From contig OZ255629.1 of assembly GCA_965276785.1 (NCBI GenBank), positions 1,488,001 to 1,552,000 on the forward strand: 64,000 bases of DNA, given 5' to 3'. Below are positions 42,662-51,016 of the stretch, piece by piece (within the stretch, counting starts at the first letter, position 1; each line of letters begins with the position of its first letter). Under the pieces are notes generated by a model. The model did not search any database and had not been told where the DNA came from. It saw only the letters and a list, made by a program, of their open reading frames with translations. The position numbers and the translations under genes are program-made. The DNA is from LMUY01 sp965276785. GTDB lineage: Bacteria; Pseudomonadota; Alphaproteobacteria; Acetobacterales; Acetobacteraceae.

Positions 42662-44023
42662 GTGCATTACCTAAAAGCTCTTAAGCGGCGAACTAAGATA
42701 GCAAGTCTTCTTTGTGTGCTCGTTTCGCTGTCCGGCTGTGTACGGCCACCCGGCTATACCAACCGAATTCTGACGCCACCCGCTTTGGTGTATTTTGGAT
42801 ATGCCTTCCAGGACATACGCAGTGACTATATCAAAGCGATCGAGCCCTCGGTTCTGCTTGATAGGGCGCTGGATGGTTTGAAATCCGACCTCGATCTTGC
42901 CCGTCCCGGTCCACAAGCGATCCTCAAGGACGCCCACACGCGTGCCGCGGCCATCCATGGCGATACCAATGCATTATACCTCAATGTATTTGGGGATACA
43001 GTGGACGCGGTGTTGGACGACCCGCAAGCTCCATCGCGCGTCACCCTTGTGCGTAAGGCACTGGCCGGAATGCTTGACGGTTTGGACAAGACGACTGCAT
43101 TCCAGCCGTCGAGTGACGGGCCGGTTCAGCGCGGCAGCGTCGGCTTGGAGCTGATGATCAATCACACCGGTGACGGCATGCGCATCATAGGGGCGTTGCC
43201 GGATACACCGGCTTCTCATTCGGGCGTAATGCCTGGAGACATCTTGCTTGCGATCGATGGACAGCCCGCCAGCGGGCGACCCTTGAAACCAATCATCGAC
43301 CGGTTACGCGGTCCGGTCGGCTCGCGTGTGTCGCTTACCGTCGGGCGGGGAGTTCCGACAGCTCCTGTCACGTTCGACGTGGAACGCAGCGTGGTGCTGC
43401 AACGGCCTCTTGTCGAACTCACGCGATTGAAAGGCGTCCTCTACGTATGGCTCGGAGACCTCAGTCCCGGAACCGCCAAGTTGATGCGCCGACTGATTAC
43501 GACAGCGCGGTCGACCGGGCCTTCGAACGGGTTGATACTGGACCTGCGCTACAATGGCGGCGGGCGGCTCGACGAGGCGGTCTCCGTCAGCGAGGCGATG
43601 CTGCCGCCGGGCTCGCCGATTGCCACAGTGCAAGGGCGGGCACCAGGAGCCATCCAGCGGTTCACTGCGGCGGCCACTGATGTCGCGCCGGGAACGCCGA
43701 CCGTTGTGCTCGTGAACGAGATGACTGCAGCCGGCAGCGAGATCATCGCCGCTGCCCTGCGGCAAGGGCGGCATGCGAAGCTCTTGGGAACACACACGTT
43801 CGGCCAAGGCCTGGTTGCAACAGAAGTTGGTCTTGGCCCACTCGGGTCGATGCGTTTAAGCACCGGGCGGATTAGTCTCGCGTCAGGTCAGCCGCTTGGA
43901 CCCGGCGGCATAGCCCCAGACATGTATGGACGGCCCCTTTCTGGCAAGGCGCTTTGTTGGCAGCCTTGGCGCACGATCTGGAGCGGTCATGTATCCGGCC
44001 TGTTGTGCGGTCGTGTGACGTGA
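42662..44023 (+). CDS. S41/C-terminal-processing-protease-like lipoprotein lacking catalytic Ser and Lys
   Basis: 453 residues from GTG 42662, just after the MBL hydrolase stop (GGAG upstream). Signal peptide with lipobox: RRTKIASLLCVLVSLSGC. A PDZ domain follows (GSVGLELMINHTGDGMRIIG, SHSGVMPGDILLAIDGQPAS), then the S41 core (LILDLRYNGGGRLDEAVSVS). The Ser loop reads VNEMTAAGSEIIAAALR; the position of the catalytic Ser (third in S-A-S-A-S) is Ala357. The lysine position in TFGxG is Gln382. It therefore seems unable to cleave, and may be a peptide-binding scaffold. Codon use is less GC-rich than in the preceding operon, suggesting later acquisition. Confidence 0.82.
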   Translation: MHYLKALKRRTKIASLLCVLVSLSGCVRPPGYTNRILTPPALVYFGYAFQDIRSDYIKAIEPSVLLDRALDGLKSDLDLARPGPQAILKDAHTRAAAIHGDTNALYLNVFGDTVDAVLDDPQAPSRVTLVRKALAGMLDGLDKTTAFQPSSDGPVQRGSVGLELMINHTGDGMRIIGALPDTPASHSGVMPGDILLAIDGQPASGRPLKPIIDRLRGPVGSRVSLTVGRGVPTAPVTFDVERSVVLQRPLVELTRLKGVLYVWLGDLSPGTAKLMRRLITTARSTGPSNGLILDLRYNGGGRLDEAVSVSEAMLPPGSPIATVQGRAPGAIQRFTAAATDVAPGTPTVVLVNEMTAAGSEIIAAALRQGRHAKLLGTHTFGQGLVATEVGLGPLGSMRLSTGRISLASGQPLGPGGIAPDMYGRPLSGKALCWQPWRTIWSGHVSGLLCGRVT

Positions 44024-44120
44024 CCGCTGGCCCTGATGGGTTACGCGGACCGGCTTCCATGCATTGCGGCGCGCTGAGTGGCGCGATGACAAGTCGGAGT
44101 GTGCCGGTCCAGGTCCTGAC

Positions 44121-45255
44121 CATTGTGCCGTCGCTGCCTTTCGGCTCCTTGCGTCGATCGGGTTGCTTGCGTTGCGGCCTACGCCGCCGCGCCCGCAGCC
44201 CGATAGGGTTGGCCCGAGCGCAACATGGCCCAGGCAATTCGAGCGGTTTTGGCGGCCTGCGCCACCACTGCGACCTTGACCGGCCGCCGGGCCAGGATGC
44301 CGCGCACCCAGGCGCTGGCCTTGTCCGGCTTGGCCCGGACCTGGCGCATCACCGCGCTGGCGCCCAGCGTGAGCAGCCGGCGCACGCCAGGGTCGCCCAT
44401 CCGGCTGATGTGCCCGGCGCGTCTGCTGTTGGCGCTTTGGTGTTCGCGCGGCGTGAGGCCGGCCCAGGCGGCGAAGTCGCGCGCCGAGCTGAACTGGCTG
44501 CCGTCGCCGATCGCGGCCACGATGGCGTGCGCGCTCAGCGGCCCGATGCCCGGCACCTTCATCAGCCGGCACATCGTCTTGTCGGCCCGGGCACGCGCGA
44601 CGAGTTGCGCCTCCAGCGCCGCCGCCGCGTCTCCGGCCGCCCGCCATTGCTCCAGCAGCCCGCGCAGGGCCGGGCGCAGCAGCTCGGGGATTGCCGGATC
44701 GCCGGCCTCGATCTTGGCGCACAAGGCCGCGAAGCCGCGGATGCCCTGGGAGGCTGTGATGCCCAGCTCGGCCAGCAGCCCGCGCATGGCGTTCATCAGT
44801 TGCGTGCGCTGCCGAATGAGCAGATCGCGCGCGGTTTCTATGCCGCGTGCAGCCTGCTGCTCGACGGTCTTGATCGGCACGAACCGCATGCCCGGGCGCT
44901 GCATCGCCTCGCAGATGGCCTCGGCATCGCGCGCGTCGGTCTTGTTGCGCTTGACGAAGGGCCTCACGTAGGCAGCCGGGATCAGCCGCACCGTGTGGCC
45001 CATCGCGGTCAGGGTGCGCGCCCAGTAGTGCGACGAGCCGCACGCCTCGATGCCGATCACCGCAGCCGGCAGCTTCTCAAAGATTCCGGCCACCGCCTGA
45101 CGGCTGAGCCGCTTCTTCAGAGCCGGCTTCCTGTCGGCATCTTCTCCGTATGCCTGGAACACGGTCTTGGCGATGTCGAAGCCAATCATGCTAGCGTTCA
45201 TCTGGACGGTCTCCTTTGCTGCCCGAGTTTCAACACCGGCCAGTATGGCACAGTG
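44121..45255 (-). mobile_element. IS110-family insertion sequence, approximate limits
   Basis: Built around the transposase gene below. Limits are not fixed: the only hint is a weak pair, CATTGTGCC at 44121-44129 and GGCACAGTG at 45247-45255 (8 of 9 complementary), of the kind seen as subterminal repeats in the IS1111 branch. No target duplication is expected for this family. It lies between the S41-like gene and a broken secreted-protein gene. Confidence 0.5.
44179..45201 (-). CDS. IS110 family transposase
   Basis: 340 residues from ATG 45201, with AAAGGAG upstream. The N-terminal DEDD catalytic domain shows MIGFDIAKTVFQ (first Asp), AVIGIEACGSSHYWARTL (Glu) and VKRNKTDARDAEAICEAM (the two Asp). 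The C-terminal Transposase_20 domain has LMKVPGIGPLSAHAIVAAIG and FAAWAGLTPREHQSANSRRA, with the conserved serine region HISRMGDPGVRRLLTLGASA. It is full length with no internal stop, so it may be active. IS110 enzymes use a bridge RNA from the element's noncoding end; such an RNA would lie in the flanks (44024-44178 or 45202-45280). Confidence 0.93.
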   Translation of the reverse strand: MNASMIGFDIAKTVFQAYGEDADRKPALKKRLSRQAVAGIFEKLPAAVIGIEACGSSHYWARTLTAMGHTVRLIPAAYVRPFVKRNKTDARDAEAICEAMQRPGMRFVPIKTVEQQAARGIETARDLLIRQRTQLMNAMRGLLAELGITASQGIRGFAALCAKIEAGDPAIPELLRPALRGLLEQWRAAGDAAAALEAQLVARARADKTMCRLMKVPGIGPLSAHAIVAAIGDGSQFSSARDFAAWAGLTPREHQSANSRRAGHISRMGDPGVRRLLTLGASAVMRQVRAKPDKASAWVRGILARRPVKVAVVAQAAKTARIAWAMLRSGQPYRAAGAAA

Positions 45256-45415
45256 ATGCCGCCGGGGGCCGTCCACCCAGCATTGCGATACCCGAAGCTG
45301 CAGAGACGTATGCGCCTTACGATCCGAACATGGATCCGACCGTCCAGACCGCTTTGCAATCCCTTCGAGCATCGAGCGAGTAGTTCTCGATGTTGAACAC
45401 GCTTTACACGTTAGG
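45202..45415. other. IS110 flank and intergenic sequence
   Basis: Noncoding stretch upstream of the transposase. It may hold the transposase promoter and the IS end with its guide (bridge) RNA. I cannot assign a fold by eye. With 45416-45739 it makes a ~540-base gap without a secure gene. Confidence 0.3.
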
Positions 45416-45619
45416 ATGCCGAACTGGACTCGCTCTGAGTTGGCGACTGTTCGAGCGGACCTCAAAAGCGACATCGTGGCGCTGAAATCGGCGACGGCAA
45501 GCTGGATCAGCACCGCCGTTCTTGTGAACGTGCTGCCAACCATCCGCGGAACTGCTGCGATCGACCGTCTTATCAGTCCGACTAGGCGATCGGAAGTTCA
45601 CCGAGCTTTGTTTCCATAA
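45416..45619 (+). pseudogene. Possible remnant of a small coiled-coil protein
   Basis: 67-codon open frame. Its start, SELATVRADLKSDIVALKSA, resembles the heptad coiled coils of small coiled-coil/membrane-anchor proteins common in these bacteria. The following part has only a weak hydrophobic stretch (TAVLVNVLPTIRGTAAI). No ribosome binding site. It may be the 3' end of a gene cut by the adjacent IS110 insertion. Confidence 0.25.
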
Positions 45620-45739
45620 TATGCATTATGTGACTTTAGGCTGTGCGGTTTGCCGATGTCGCGATACTCTTTGTTGCGGCTCGATACCACCGACCCTTTC
45701 CGGTCCCGCTATCCTCCGCGCTGCAAAGGAGGATCGATC

Positions 45740-46003
45740 ATGGCTTTACTCTCAAAATTGTCTCGCCTGGTGGTGACTGGGCTGACCTGTAGCCCTGTCG
45801 CGGCGGCAATGCTGCCCTCCAGGGCCAAAGCCTGGTAACCGCAGCCCGGCTTCGTGATAGCCGCGCCGCCGGTCTTGGCGGCGCCCGCGCCGGTCGTCGT
45901 GGCGCCAAGGCCGCGGGTCGTCTATTTGCCTTATCGGTACGCCCGCTGGGTCCCGCCGCATTACAACCAGTTCGGCCGGTTGGTCCCCGGCCATTGGGCC
46001 TGA
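45740..46003 (+). pseudogene. Small secreted protein gene interrupted by an in-frame TAA
   Basis: A perfect ribosome binding site (AAAGGAGG, 45725-45732) precedes ATG 45740. The frame gives a signal-peptide-like start MALLSKLSRLVVTGLTCSPV and ends after 32 codons at TAA 45836-45838. The same frame then continues without interruption to 46001-46003, encoding PQPGFVIAAPPVLAAPAPVV, YLPYRYARWVPPHYNQFGR and LVPGHW, the Pro/Tyr/Trp-rich C-terminus of small exported proteins. TAC/TAT to TAA at codon 33 would explain it. It is probably inactivated unless read through. Confidence 0.7.
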
Positions 46004-46076
46004 CCAGGCCCTCGTCGTTGCGAAGCGCGCAAGCGGTTTTAGATGGAGGTGACGCAGCCAAGGAATGCGATCCCCA

Positions 46077-46582
46077 TGAGCGTTACCGAGTTCGCGCCCA
46101 GGCCGATTTTGGACGACACCCTGCCTCCGCCGCCCGGCGGTCTTCAACTCGCCGCTGCCTGGGTGTTGCTCGGCCGGGAGCGCATGGGCTTGGCGCGGGG
46201 CATGGACGATGGCGGCAGGACGACCCGGCCGCAGGACAGCAACTTCACCCTCACCGGCAGCAAGGCGGTGAGCGACGTGGACATCAGCGTGCCGGACCTG
46301 ATGGCGCTCTGCCTGGCGGAGAACGACCGCCGGTTTGCCGGCTCTGACCGGCGCCTGCTGCGCCCCAAGACGATGCCCGCCCTCACCCGGCTGGCGCTCC
46401 GCGCGACCCGTTTTGGCCATTTGGCAAGCGCCAGCATCCCGCGTCTTAGGAACCGCTGCCGCTATCCTGTTGTGCCAGCGGCAAACTCGTCCGGCTCGCC
46501 GCCGGCACAGGGGGTGGCGGAACCCAAGGACGGTGGCCTCGCTCTGCCCGGTCGGACAGCACGGTCGCCGTCCCGCGGCTGA
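46077..46582 (+). CDS. Hypothetical protein
   Basis: 168 codons from ATG 46077; open upstream to 46043. Product unrecognised. Codon third positions are GC-rich in this frame up to about 46450, which supports coding: GSKAVSDVDISVPDLMALCL, DRRLLRPKTMPALTRLALRA. The last ~45 codons are antisense to the 3' end of comEC and look like low-information sequence, so the true stop may have been lost by a frameshift. No signal peptide. Confidence 0.45.
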
Positions 46583-48611
46583 GCCAGACCGCGTGCGCGC
46601 CATCGCGCCAGACGGTGAAGCGGTCGATGCGCGGCAGTGCCGGGCACACGTCACGCGCGGGTTCCGCCGAGATCACCAGGGCGCCGCCGCTGCAGTCCAT
46701 AGGGTGCAGGCTGCGGGCGAGCACGACGGTGGCGCCGCCATGCGTCATGCGGCACCCATCGACATCACAGGTCATGGCTTCGGAGGCGCCGGCGGCAGGA
46801 AACGGCACGGTGAGCGGCTCGGCCCAGTATTGCGACCAGGCATCCCGCTCGAACTTGGAGAAGCCAGGCCGGGCTTGCACCGTGGCGGGCAAGCGCAGCG
46901 CGATCAGCCGGGCATCAGAGGAGATCAGCAGGTCCGCCGGTGGGCTCAGCCAGGCGGCGAGCAAGCCCGCCGCCATCATCGGCACGCCGACCAAGCGCAG
47001 GTGCGACCGCCAAAGCCCGAGCCAGGCGAGCCCAAGGCCGGTCAGTGCCAGGCCCCAGCCCGGTCCATGCGGCACGGCAACAACCGCTGCCGGCAGGGCC
47101 GAGACGCTGCGGGCGACCCAGAGCACGGCATCAAGCGCCCACCCCATCGGCAACAAAGCGAGCCGCTCCAACCCGAGCGGCATCAAGGCCAAGACCAGCA
47201 GCCCCGCCGGCATCACCGCTGCGGCGAACAACGGCACGGCGACCATGTTGCTCAGGATAAAGTAGAGCTGCACCCGCCCGAAATGGTAGGCGGCGAAGGG
47301 AGTGGACGCGGCGCCTGCCAGCAGGCTGGTCAGCAGCAGCGTCGCCAAGTGGTGCAGCAAGCGGCGGCGATGCAATTGGCTCAAGGCCGGCCGCATCGCC
47401 TCGTAGCCCGCGATCAGCGCAACCACGGCAGCGAAACTCATCTGGAAGGAAACGCCAACAACCTCTTGCGGCCACAGCATCATGAGGGCGATCGCCGCCA
47501 GCGCCAAACCCCGCATGGAAATGGCCCGCCGCCCCGTCGCAACGCCCAGGGTCACCAACGCAGCCATGGCAAAGGAGCGCATCACCGGCACGTGCATCCC
47601 GGTCAGCAACACATAGCCTGCCCCCACCGCCAGCGCCGTCGCCGCAGCGATTTGCTTGCAAGGCCAACGCAATGCCGCCCGCTCCCACAGCGCCAGGCCA
47701 AGCCGGACCGCCCCCATCACCAAACCCATGACGATGCCGATATGCAGCCCGGCGACCGCTAGCAGGTGCGCCAAGCCTGAGTCGCGGAAGGCGGCGCGGT
47801 CCTCGGCTGGGATGGCGGTGCCAAGCCCTGTCAGCACGGTGGCGGCGATGGCGCCTTCCGGCCCTGGCAGCCCCGCCATCAGCCGGGAGGCGACACCCTC
47901 GCGCAAGCGGCGCAGCCAGTCGGCGCTACTGGACGGCGGCGCGTGCGACAGCAGGGTCACCGGTCCGAGCGCCGCCCCCGCTCCGCCAAGGCCGCTGAAA
48001 TAGGCGTCGCGCTGCAAATCCCACCCGCCGGGATAGGCGGGCGGTGCGGGGGGCCGCAGTACGGCCCGGGCGCGGATCACGTCGCCGGGGGCGAACACCG
48101 CGGGGTTGTTGGCGCGCGGCCTGAGATGCAGTGTGCGGGGCAGCGGCGGACCGCCCTCCAGTTGCGCCCCGGCCAAGGTCAGCCGGCGGCTCTCCGGCAA
48201 CTGCTCCACGGCGATGACGGTGGCAGTGAAAATGGCGGCGGTGCGCGGCAGGACGAGCAGCGGCGGCGCGCGGTGACTGGCCCACTGCGCGGAGGCAAAC
48301 CCGGCGGCGGCAAACAACCCGGCCAAGGCCGCCGCCCTGCCCGCCTGCTGGCCGCGCAACAGCATAACGAGTGCGCCGGCGCCTGCGACCAGGGTCGCGC
48401 CCGTCGCCAGGCCGGGTTCGTGACGCAAGCTGAAGTAGCCGAGCACGCCGGCGCCCATAAAAACCGCCAGCCACGGCATGAACCGGCCCCGCTCCGCCTC
48501 CGCCCAGGCGAGCAGCCAGGCCGGCGCGGCAGGCAGCCGTACGGTGCGCAGAGCGAGGAGGGCGGCGTTCACGCTGAATACAATAGCGATATGAGCCCGC
48601 TTAGGCCACAT
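46446..48611 (-). CDS. comEC: ComEC/Rec2 family DNA-uptake channel
   Basis: 721 residues from ATG 48611; GTG 48572 is an alternative that leaves more room for the gltX promoter. N-terminal DUF4131 part (FMPWLAVFMGAGVLGYFSLR, LTLAGAQLEGGPPLPRTLHL). The Competence domain shows many membrane helices and the hallmarks GLGTAIPAEDRAAFRDSGLA, HLLAVAGLHIGIVMGLVMGA, SFQMSFAAVVALIAGYEA. The C-terminal metallo-beta-lactamase nuclease domain of Gram-positive ComEC is not visible: no HxHxDH motif in the last 170 residues. It passes single-stranded DNA through the inner membrane. dprA is also in this window, 5 kb away. Convergent overlap of 137 bases with the hypothetical gene. Confidence 0.9.
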   Translation of the reverse strand: MWPKRAHIAIVFSVNAALLALRTVRLPAAPAWLLAWAEAERGRFMPWLAVFMGAGVLGYFSLRHEPGLATGATLVAGAGALVMLLRGQQAGRAAALAGLFAAAGFASAQWASHRAPPLLVLPRTAAIFTATVIAVEQLPESRRLTLAGAQLEGGPPLPRTLHLRPRANNPAVFAPGDVIRARAVLRPPAPPAYPGGWDLQRDAYFSGLGGAGAALGPVTLLSHAPPSSSADWLRRLREGVASRLMAGLPGPEGAIAATVLTGLGTAIPAEDRAAFRDSGLAHLLAVAGLHIGIVMGLVMGAVRLGLALWERAALRWPCKQIAAATALAVGAGYVLLTGMHVPVMRSFAMAALVTLGVATGRRAISMRGLALAAIALMMLWPQEVVGVSFQMSFAAVVALIAGYEAMRPALSQLHRRRLLHHLATLLLTSLLAGAASTPFAAYHFGRVQLYFILSNMVAVPLFAAAVMPAGLLVLALMPLGLERLALLPMGWALDAVLWVARSVSALPAAVVAVPHGPGWGLALTGLGLAWLGLWRSHLRLVGVPMMAAGLLAAWLSPPADLLISSDARLIALRLPATVQARPGFSKFERDAWSQYWAEPLTVPFPAAGASEAMTCDVDGCRMTHGGATVVLARSLHPMDCSGGALVISAEPARDVCPALPRIDRFTVWRDGAHAVWLSRGTATVLSDRAERGHRPWVPPPPVPAASRTSLPLAQQDSGSGS

Positions 48612-48635
48612 TCCCCGAATGCGGATCTGCGTGCT

Positions 48636-50042
48636 ATGGCCCTTCGTATCATGGTACGGACACGGTTTGCCCCCTCGCCCACCGGGCTGCTGCATATCGG
48701 CGGCGCCCGCACCGCGCTGTTCAACTACCTGTTCGCGCGCCATCACGGCGGCCAGTTCCTGCTGCGCATCGAGGACACCGACCGCGCCCGCTCCACGGCC
48801 ACGTTCACCGAGGCAATCCTGCAGAGCCTGAATTGGCTCGGCCTCGAGCGCGATGAGCCGGAAATCTACCAATCCACCCGCGCCGCCCGCCACGCCGCCG
48901 TGGCGCAGGCGATGCTGGCCAGCGGACACGCCTATCGCTGCTGGTCCACGCCGCAGGAGATCGCCGCCGCCCGCGAGAAGGCCCGCGCCGAGGGCCGGCC
49001 GCTGCGCTTCGACAGTCCCTATCGCGACGGTTCGCGGCAGCGCGACGAGCCGTCCGTGATCCGCCTGCGCGCGCCCCGTGAGGGTGAGACGGTCGTCGAT
49101 GACCAAGTGCAAGGGCCGGTGCGCGTCCCCAACGCCGAATTGGACGACATGATTCTCCTGCGTGGCGATGGCACGCCCACCTATCTGCATGCCGTGGTCG
49201 TGGACGATCACGACATGGGCATCACTCATGTGATCCGCGGTGACGACCATTTGACCAACACGTTCAGGCAGGTGCAGGTTTATCGTGCCATGGCATGGCC
49301 AGTGCCGGCGTTCGCCCATCTGCCGCTGATCCTCGGCCCAGACGGCGCCAAGCTCTCCAAGCGGCACGGCGCCGCCTCCACCACCGAGTTTCGCGACGCC
49401 GGCTATCTGCCCGAGGCGCTATGCAACTACCTGCTGCGGCTGGGATGGGCGCATGGCGACCTGGAGATGCTAGACCGCGCCGAAGCCATCCGCCTGTTCG
49501 ACCTGCCGGGCGTGGGCCGGTCGCCCAGCCGGATGGACTACAAGAAGCTGGACAACCTCAACGGCGCCTGGCTGCGCGGCGCCGATGACGACCGGCTTAC
49601 CCAGGAGGTCGTCGTGCGGCTGACGCTCCGTGGCTTGCCTGCGGCCGACTATGAGAGTCGCATCCGCGCTCTCATGCCTGGCTTGAAAGAGCGGGCGAGG
49701 ACCCTGGTGGAACTGGCAGACAATGCAGCGTTCCTGGTCCGGGGCGTGCCGATCGAGATGGAGGCCAAGGCGGTCGCGCTGCTGACGGCGGACGCCCGCG
49801 CGATGCTCCGCGAACTCGCCCGGGAGCTGGCGGCCACCGATTTCTCCACCGCCGCCATCGACGCCACCCTGCGCAGTTTCGCCGAGCGCACCGGCCGCAA
49901 GCTGGGCCAGGTGGCACAGCCGCTGCGCGCGGCGCTGACCGGGACCACCACCAGCCCGGGCATCGATGCCACGCTCGCCGCCCTGGGGCGCGACGAAGCG
50001 CTGGCGCGGGTCGCCGCCGCCGCGATGCAGCCCGCCGCGTGA
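48636..50042 (+). CDS. gltX: Glutamyl-tRNA synthetase
   Basis: 468 residues from ATG 48636; a second Met at 48651 gives the shorter MVRTRFAPSPTG start. HIGH-equivalent APSPTGLLHIGGARTALFNY, KLSKR loop in LILGPDGAKLSKRHGAASTT, and the tRNA-binding C-terminal helical domain (LSFRAD-like SFAERTGRKLGQVAQPLRAA). Charges tRNA-Glu (and perhaps tRNA-Gln, as a GatCAB route is usual in this group). Divergent from comEC, with 24-63 bases between starts. Its TGA overlaps the pyrB GTG (GTGA). Confidence 0.95.
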   Translation: MALRIMVRTRFAPSPTGLLHIGGARTALFNYLFARHHGGQFLLRIEDTDRARSTATFTEAILQSLNWLGLERDEPEIYQSTRAARHAAVAQAMLASGHAYRCWSTPQEIAAAREKARAEGRPLRFDSPYRDGSRQRDEPSVIRLRAPREGETVVDDQVQGPVRVPNAELDDMILLRGDGTPTYLHAVVVDDHDMGITHVIRGDDHLTNTFRQVQVYRAMAWPVPAFAHLPLILGPDGAKLSKRHGAASTTEFRDAGYLPEALCNYLLRLGWAHGDLEMLDRAEAIRLFDLPGVGRSPSRMDYKKLDNLNGAWLRGADDDRLTQEVVVRLTLRGLPAADYESRIRALMPGLKERARTLVELADNAAFLVRGVPIEMEAKAVALLTADARAMLRELARELAATDFSTAAIDATLRSFAERTGRKLGQVAQPLRAALTGTTTSPGIDATLAALGRDEALARVAAAAMQPAA

Positions 50043-51004
50043 ACCTGCCCAGCCGTCACCTGCCCAGCCGTCATCTGCCCAGCCGTCATCTGCTCGGCAT
50101 CGAGGGCATGCATCCGCCGGAAATCGAGCGGCTGCTCGACCTGGCGGAGAGCTACGTGCTGCTCAACCGCTCGGGCACGACCCAGCGCGACCTGTTGCGG
50201 GGCCGCACCCTGATCAACCTGTTCTTCGAGGACAGCACCCGCACCCGCACCAGCTTTGAACTGGCGGGCAAGCGGCTGGGGGCGGATGTGATCAACATGT
50301 CGGTGGCCTCCTCCTCGGTGAACAAGGGCGAGACCCTGCTGGACACCGCCGGCACGCTGAACGCCATGCAATGCGACCTGCTGGTGGTGCGGCATGACCA
50401 GTCCGGCGCCCCCTCGCTCTTGGCGCAGAAGGTGGATGCGGCGGTGATCAACGCCGGCGACGGACTGCACGAGCATCCGACCCAGGCGCTGCTGGATGCG
50501 CTCACCATCCGCCGCCACAAAGGCCGGCTGGAAAACCTGACGGTGGCGATTTGCGGCGACATCCTGCATTCCCGGGTGGCGCGGTCCAACATCTACCTGT
50601 TGAGCGCCATGGGCAGCCGCATCCGCGTGATCGGGCCGCCCACGCTGATTCCGGCGGAGGTGGCGCGGCTCGGCGTCAGCGTGTTCCACGATATGGACGC
50701 CGGGCTCGCGGGTGTGGACATCGTCATGGCGCTGCGCCTGCAGAAGGAGCGCATGGCGCGCGGCCCGGTGCCGTCGGCGCGGGAGTATTTCCGCTTCTTC
50801 GGCCTGGACGCCGCCCGCCTCGCCCGCGCCGCGCCGGACGCGTTGGTGATGCATCCCGGCCCGATGAACCGCGGCGTGGAGATCGACAGCGAGGTGGCCG
50901 ACGACGTGGACCGCTCGCTGATCCGCGAACAGGTGGAGATGGGGGTTGCGGTGCGGATGGCGGTGCTGGACGTGCTCTCCCGGCGCGAGCGGCGCAATGT
51001 GTGA
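50039..51004 (+). CDS. pyrB: Aspartate carbamoyltransferase catalytic subunit
   Basis: 321 residues from GTG 50039, overlapping the gltX stop. Carbamoyl-phosphate site FFEDSTRTRTSFELAGKRLG, DGLHEHPTQALLDALTIRRH (HPTQ), LTVAICGDILHSRVARSN and HPGPMNRGVEID. Forms N-carbamoyl-aspartate, the first committed pyrimidine step. Its N-terminus carries LPSRH three times from a 15-bp tandem repeat. It is followed after 12 bases by a dihydroorotase-like gene, the partner expected for a PyrB-PyrC/PyrX complex. No pyrI is present. Confidence 0.95.
   Translation: MNLPSRHLPSRHLPSRHLLGIEGMHPPEIERLLDLAESYVLLNRSGTTQRDLLRGRTLINLFFEDSTRTRTSFELAGKRLGADVINMSVASSSVNKGETLLDTAGTLNAMQCDLLVVRHDQSGAPSLLAQKVDAAVINAGDGLHEHPTQALLDALTIRRHKGRLENLTVAICGDILHSRVARSNIYLLSAMGSRIRVIGPPTLIPAEVARLGVSVFHDMDAGLAGVDIVMALRLQKERMARGPVPSAREYFRFFGLDAARLARAAPDALVMHPGPMNRGVEIDSEVADDVDRSLIREQVEMGVAVRMAVLDVLSRRERRNV
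50044..50088. repeat. Three tandem 15-bp units inside pyrB
   Basis: CCTGCCCAGCCGTCA, CCTGCCCAGCCGTCA and TCTGCCCAGCCGTCA in tandem, 2 bases after the gltX stop. They encode LPSRH repeated, in frame. The usual PyrB start contains one such unit before LLGIEG, so this is an in-frame expansion of the flexible N-terminus. Confidence 0.9.
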
Positions 51005-51016
51005 TCGCGCCGCCGC

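Noticed and set aside
43883..45043. 386-codon minus frame overlapping the IS110 transposase
   Set aside because: Arg/Ala-rich shadow of the transposase frame; no conserved motif.
45752..46654. 300-codon minus frame across the broken secreted protein and the hypothetical gene
   Set aside because: Plus-strand frames have the better codon pattern and ribosome binding sites.
47943..48635. Upstream extension of the gltX frame
   Set aside because: Antisense to comEC; GluRS proteins begin at MVRTRFAPSPTG or a few residues before.
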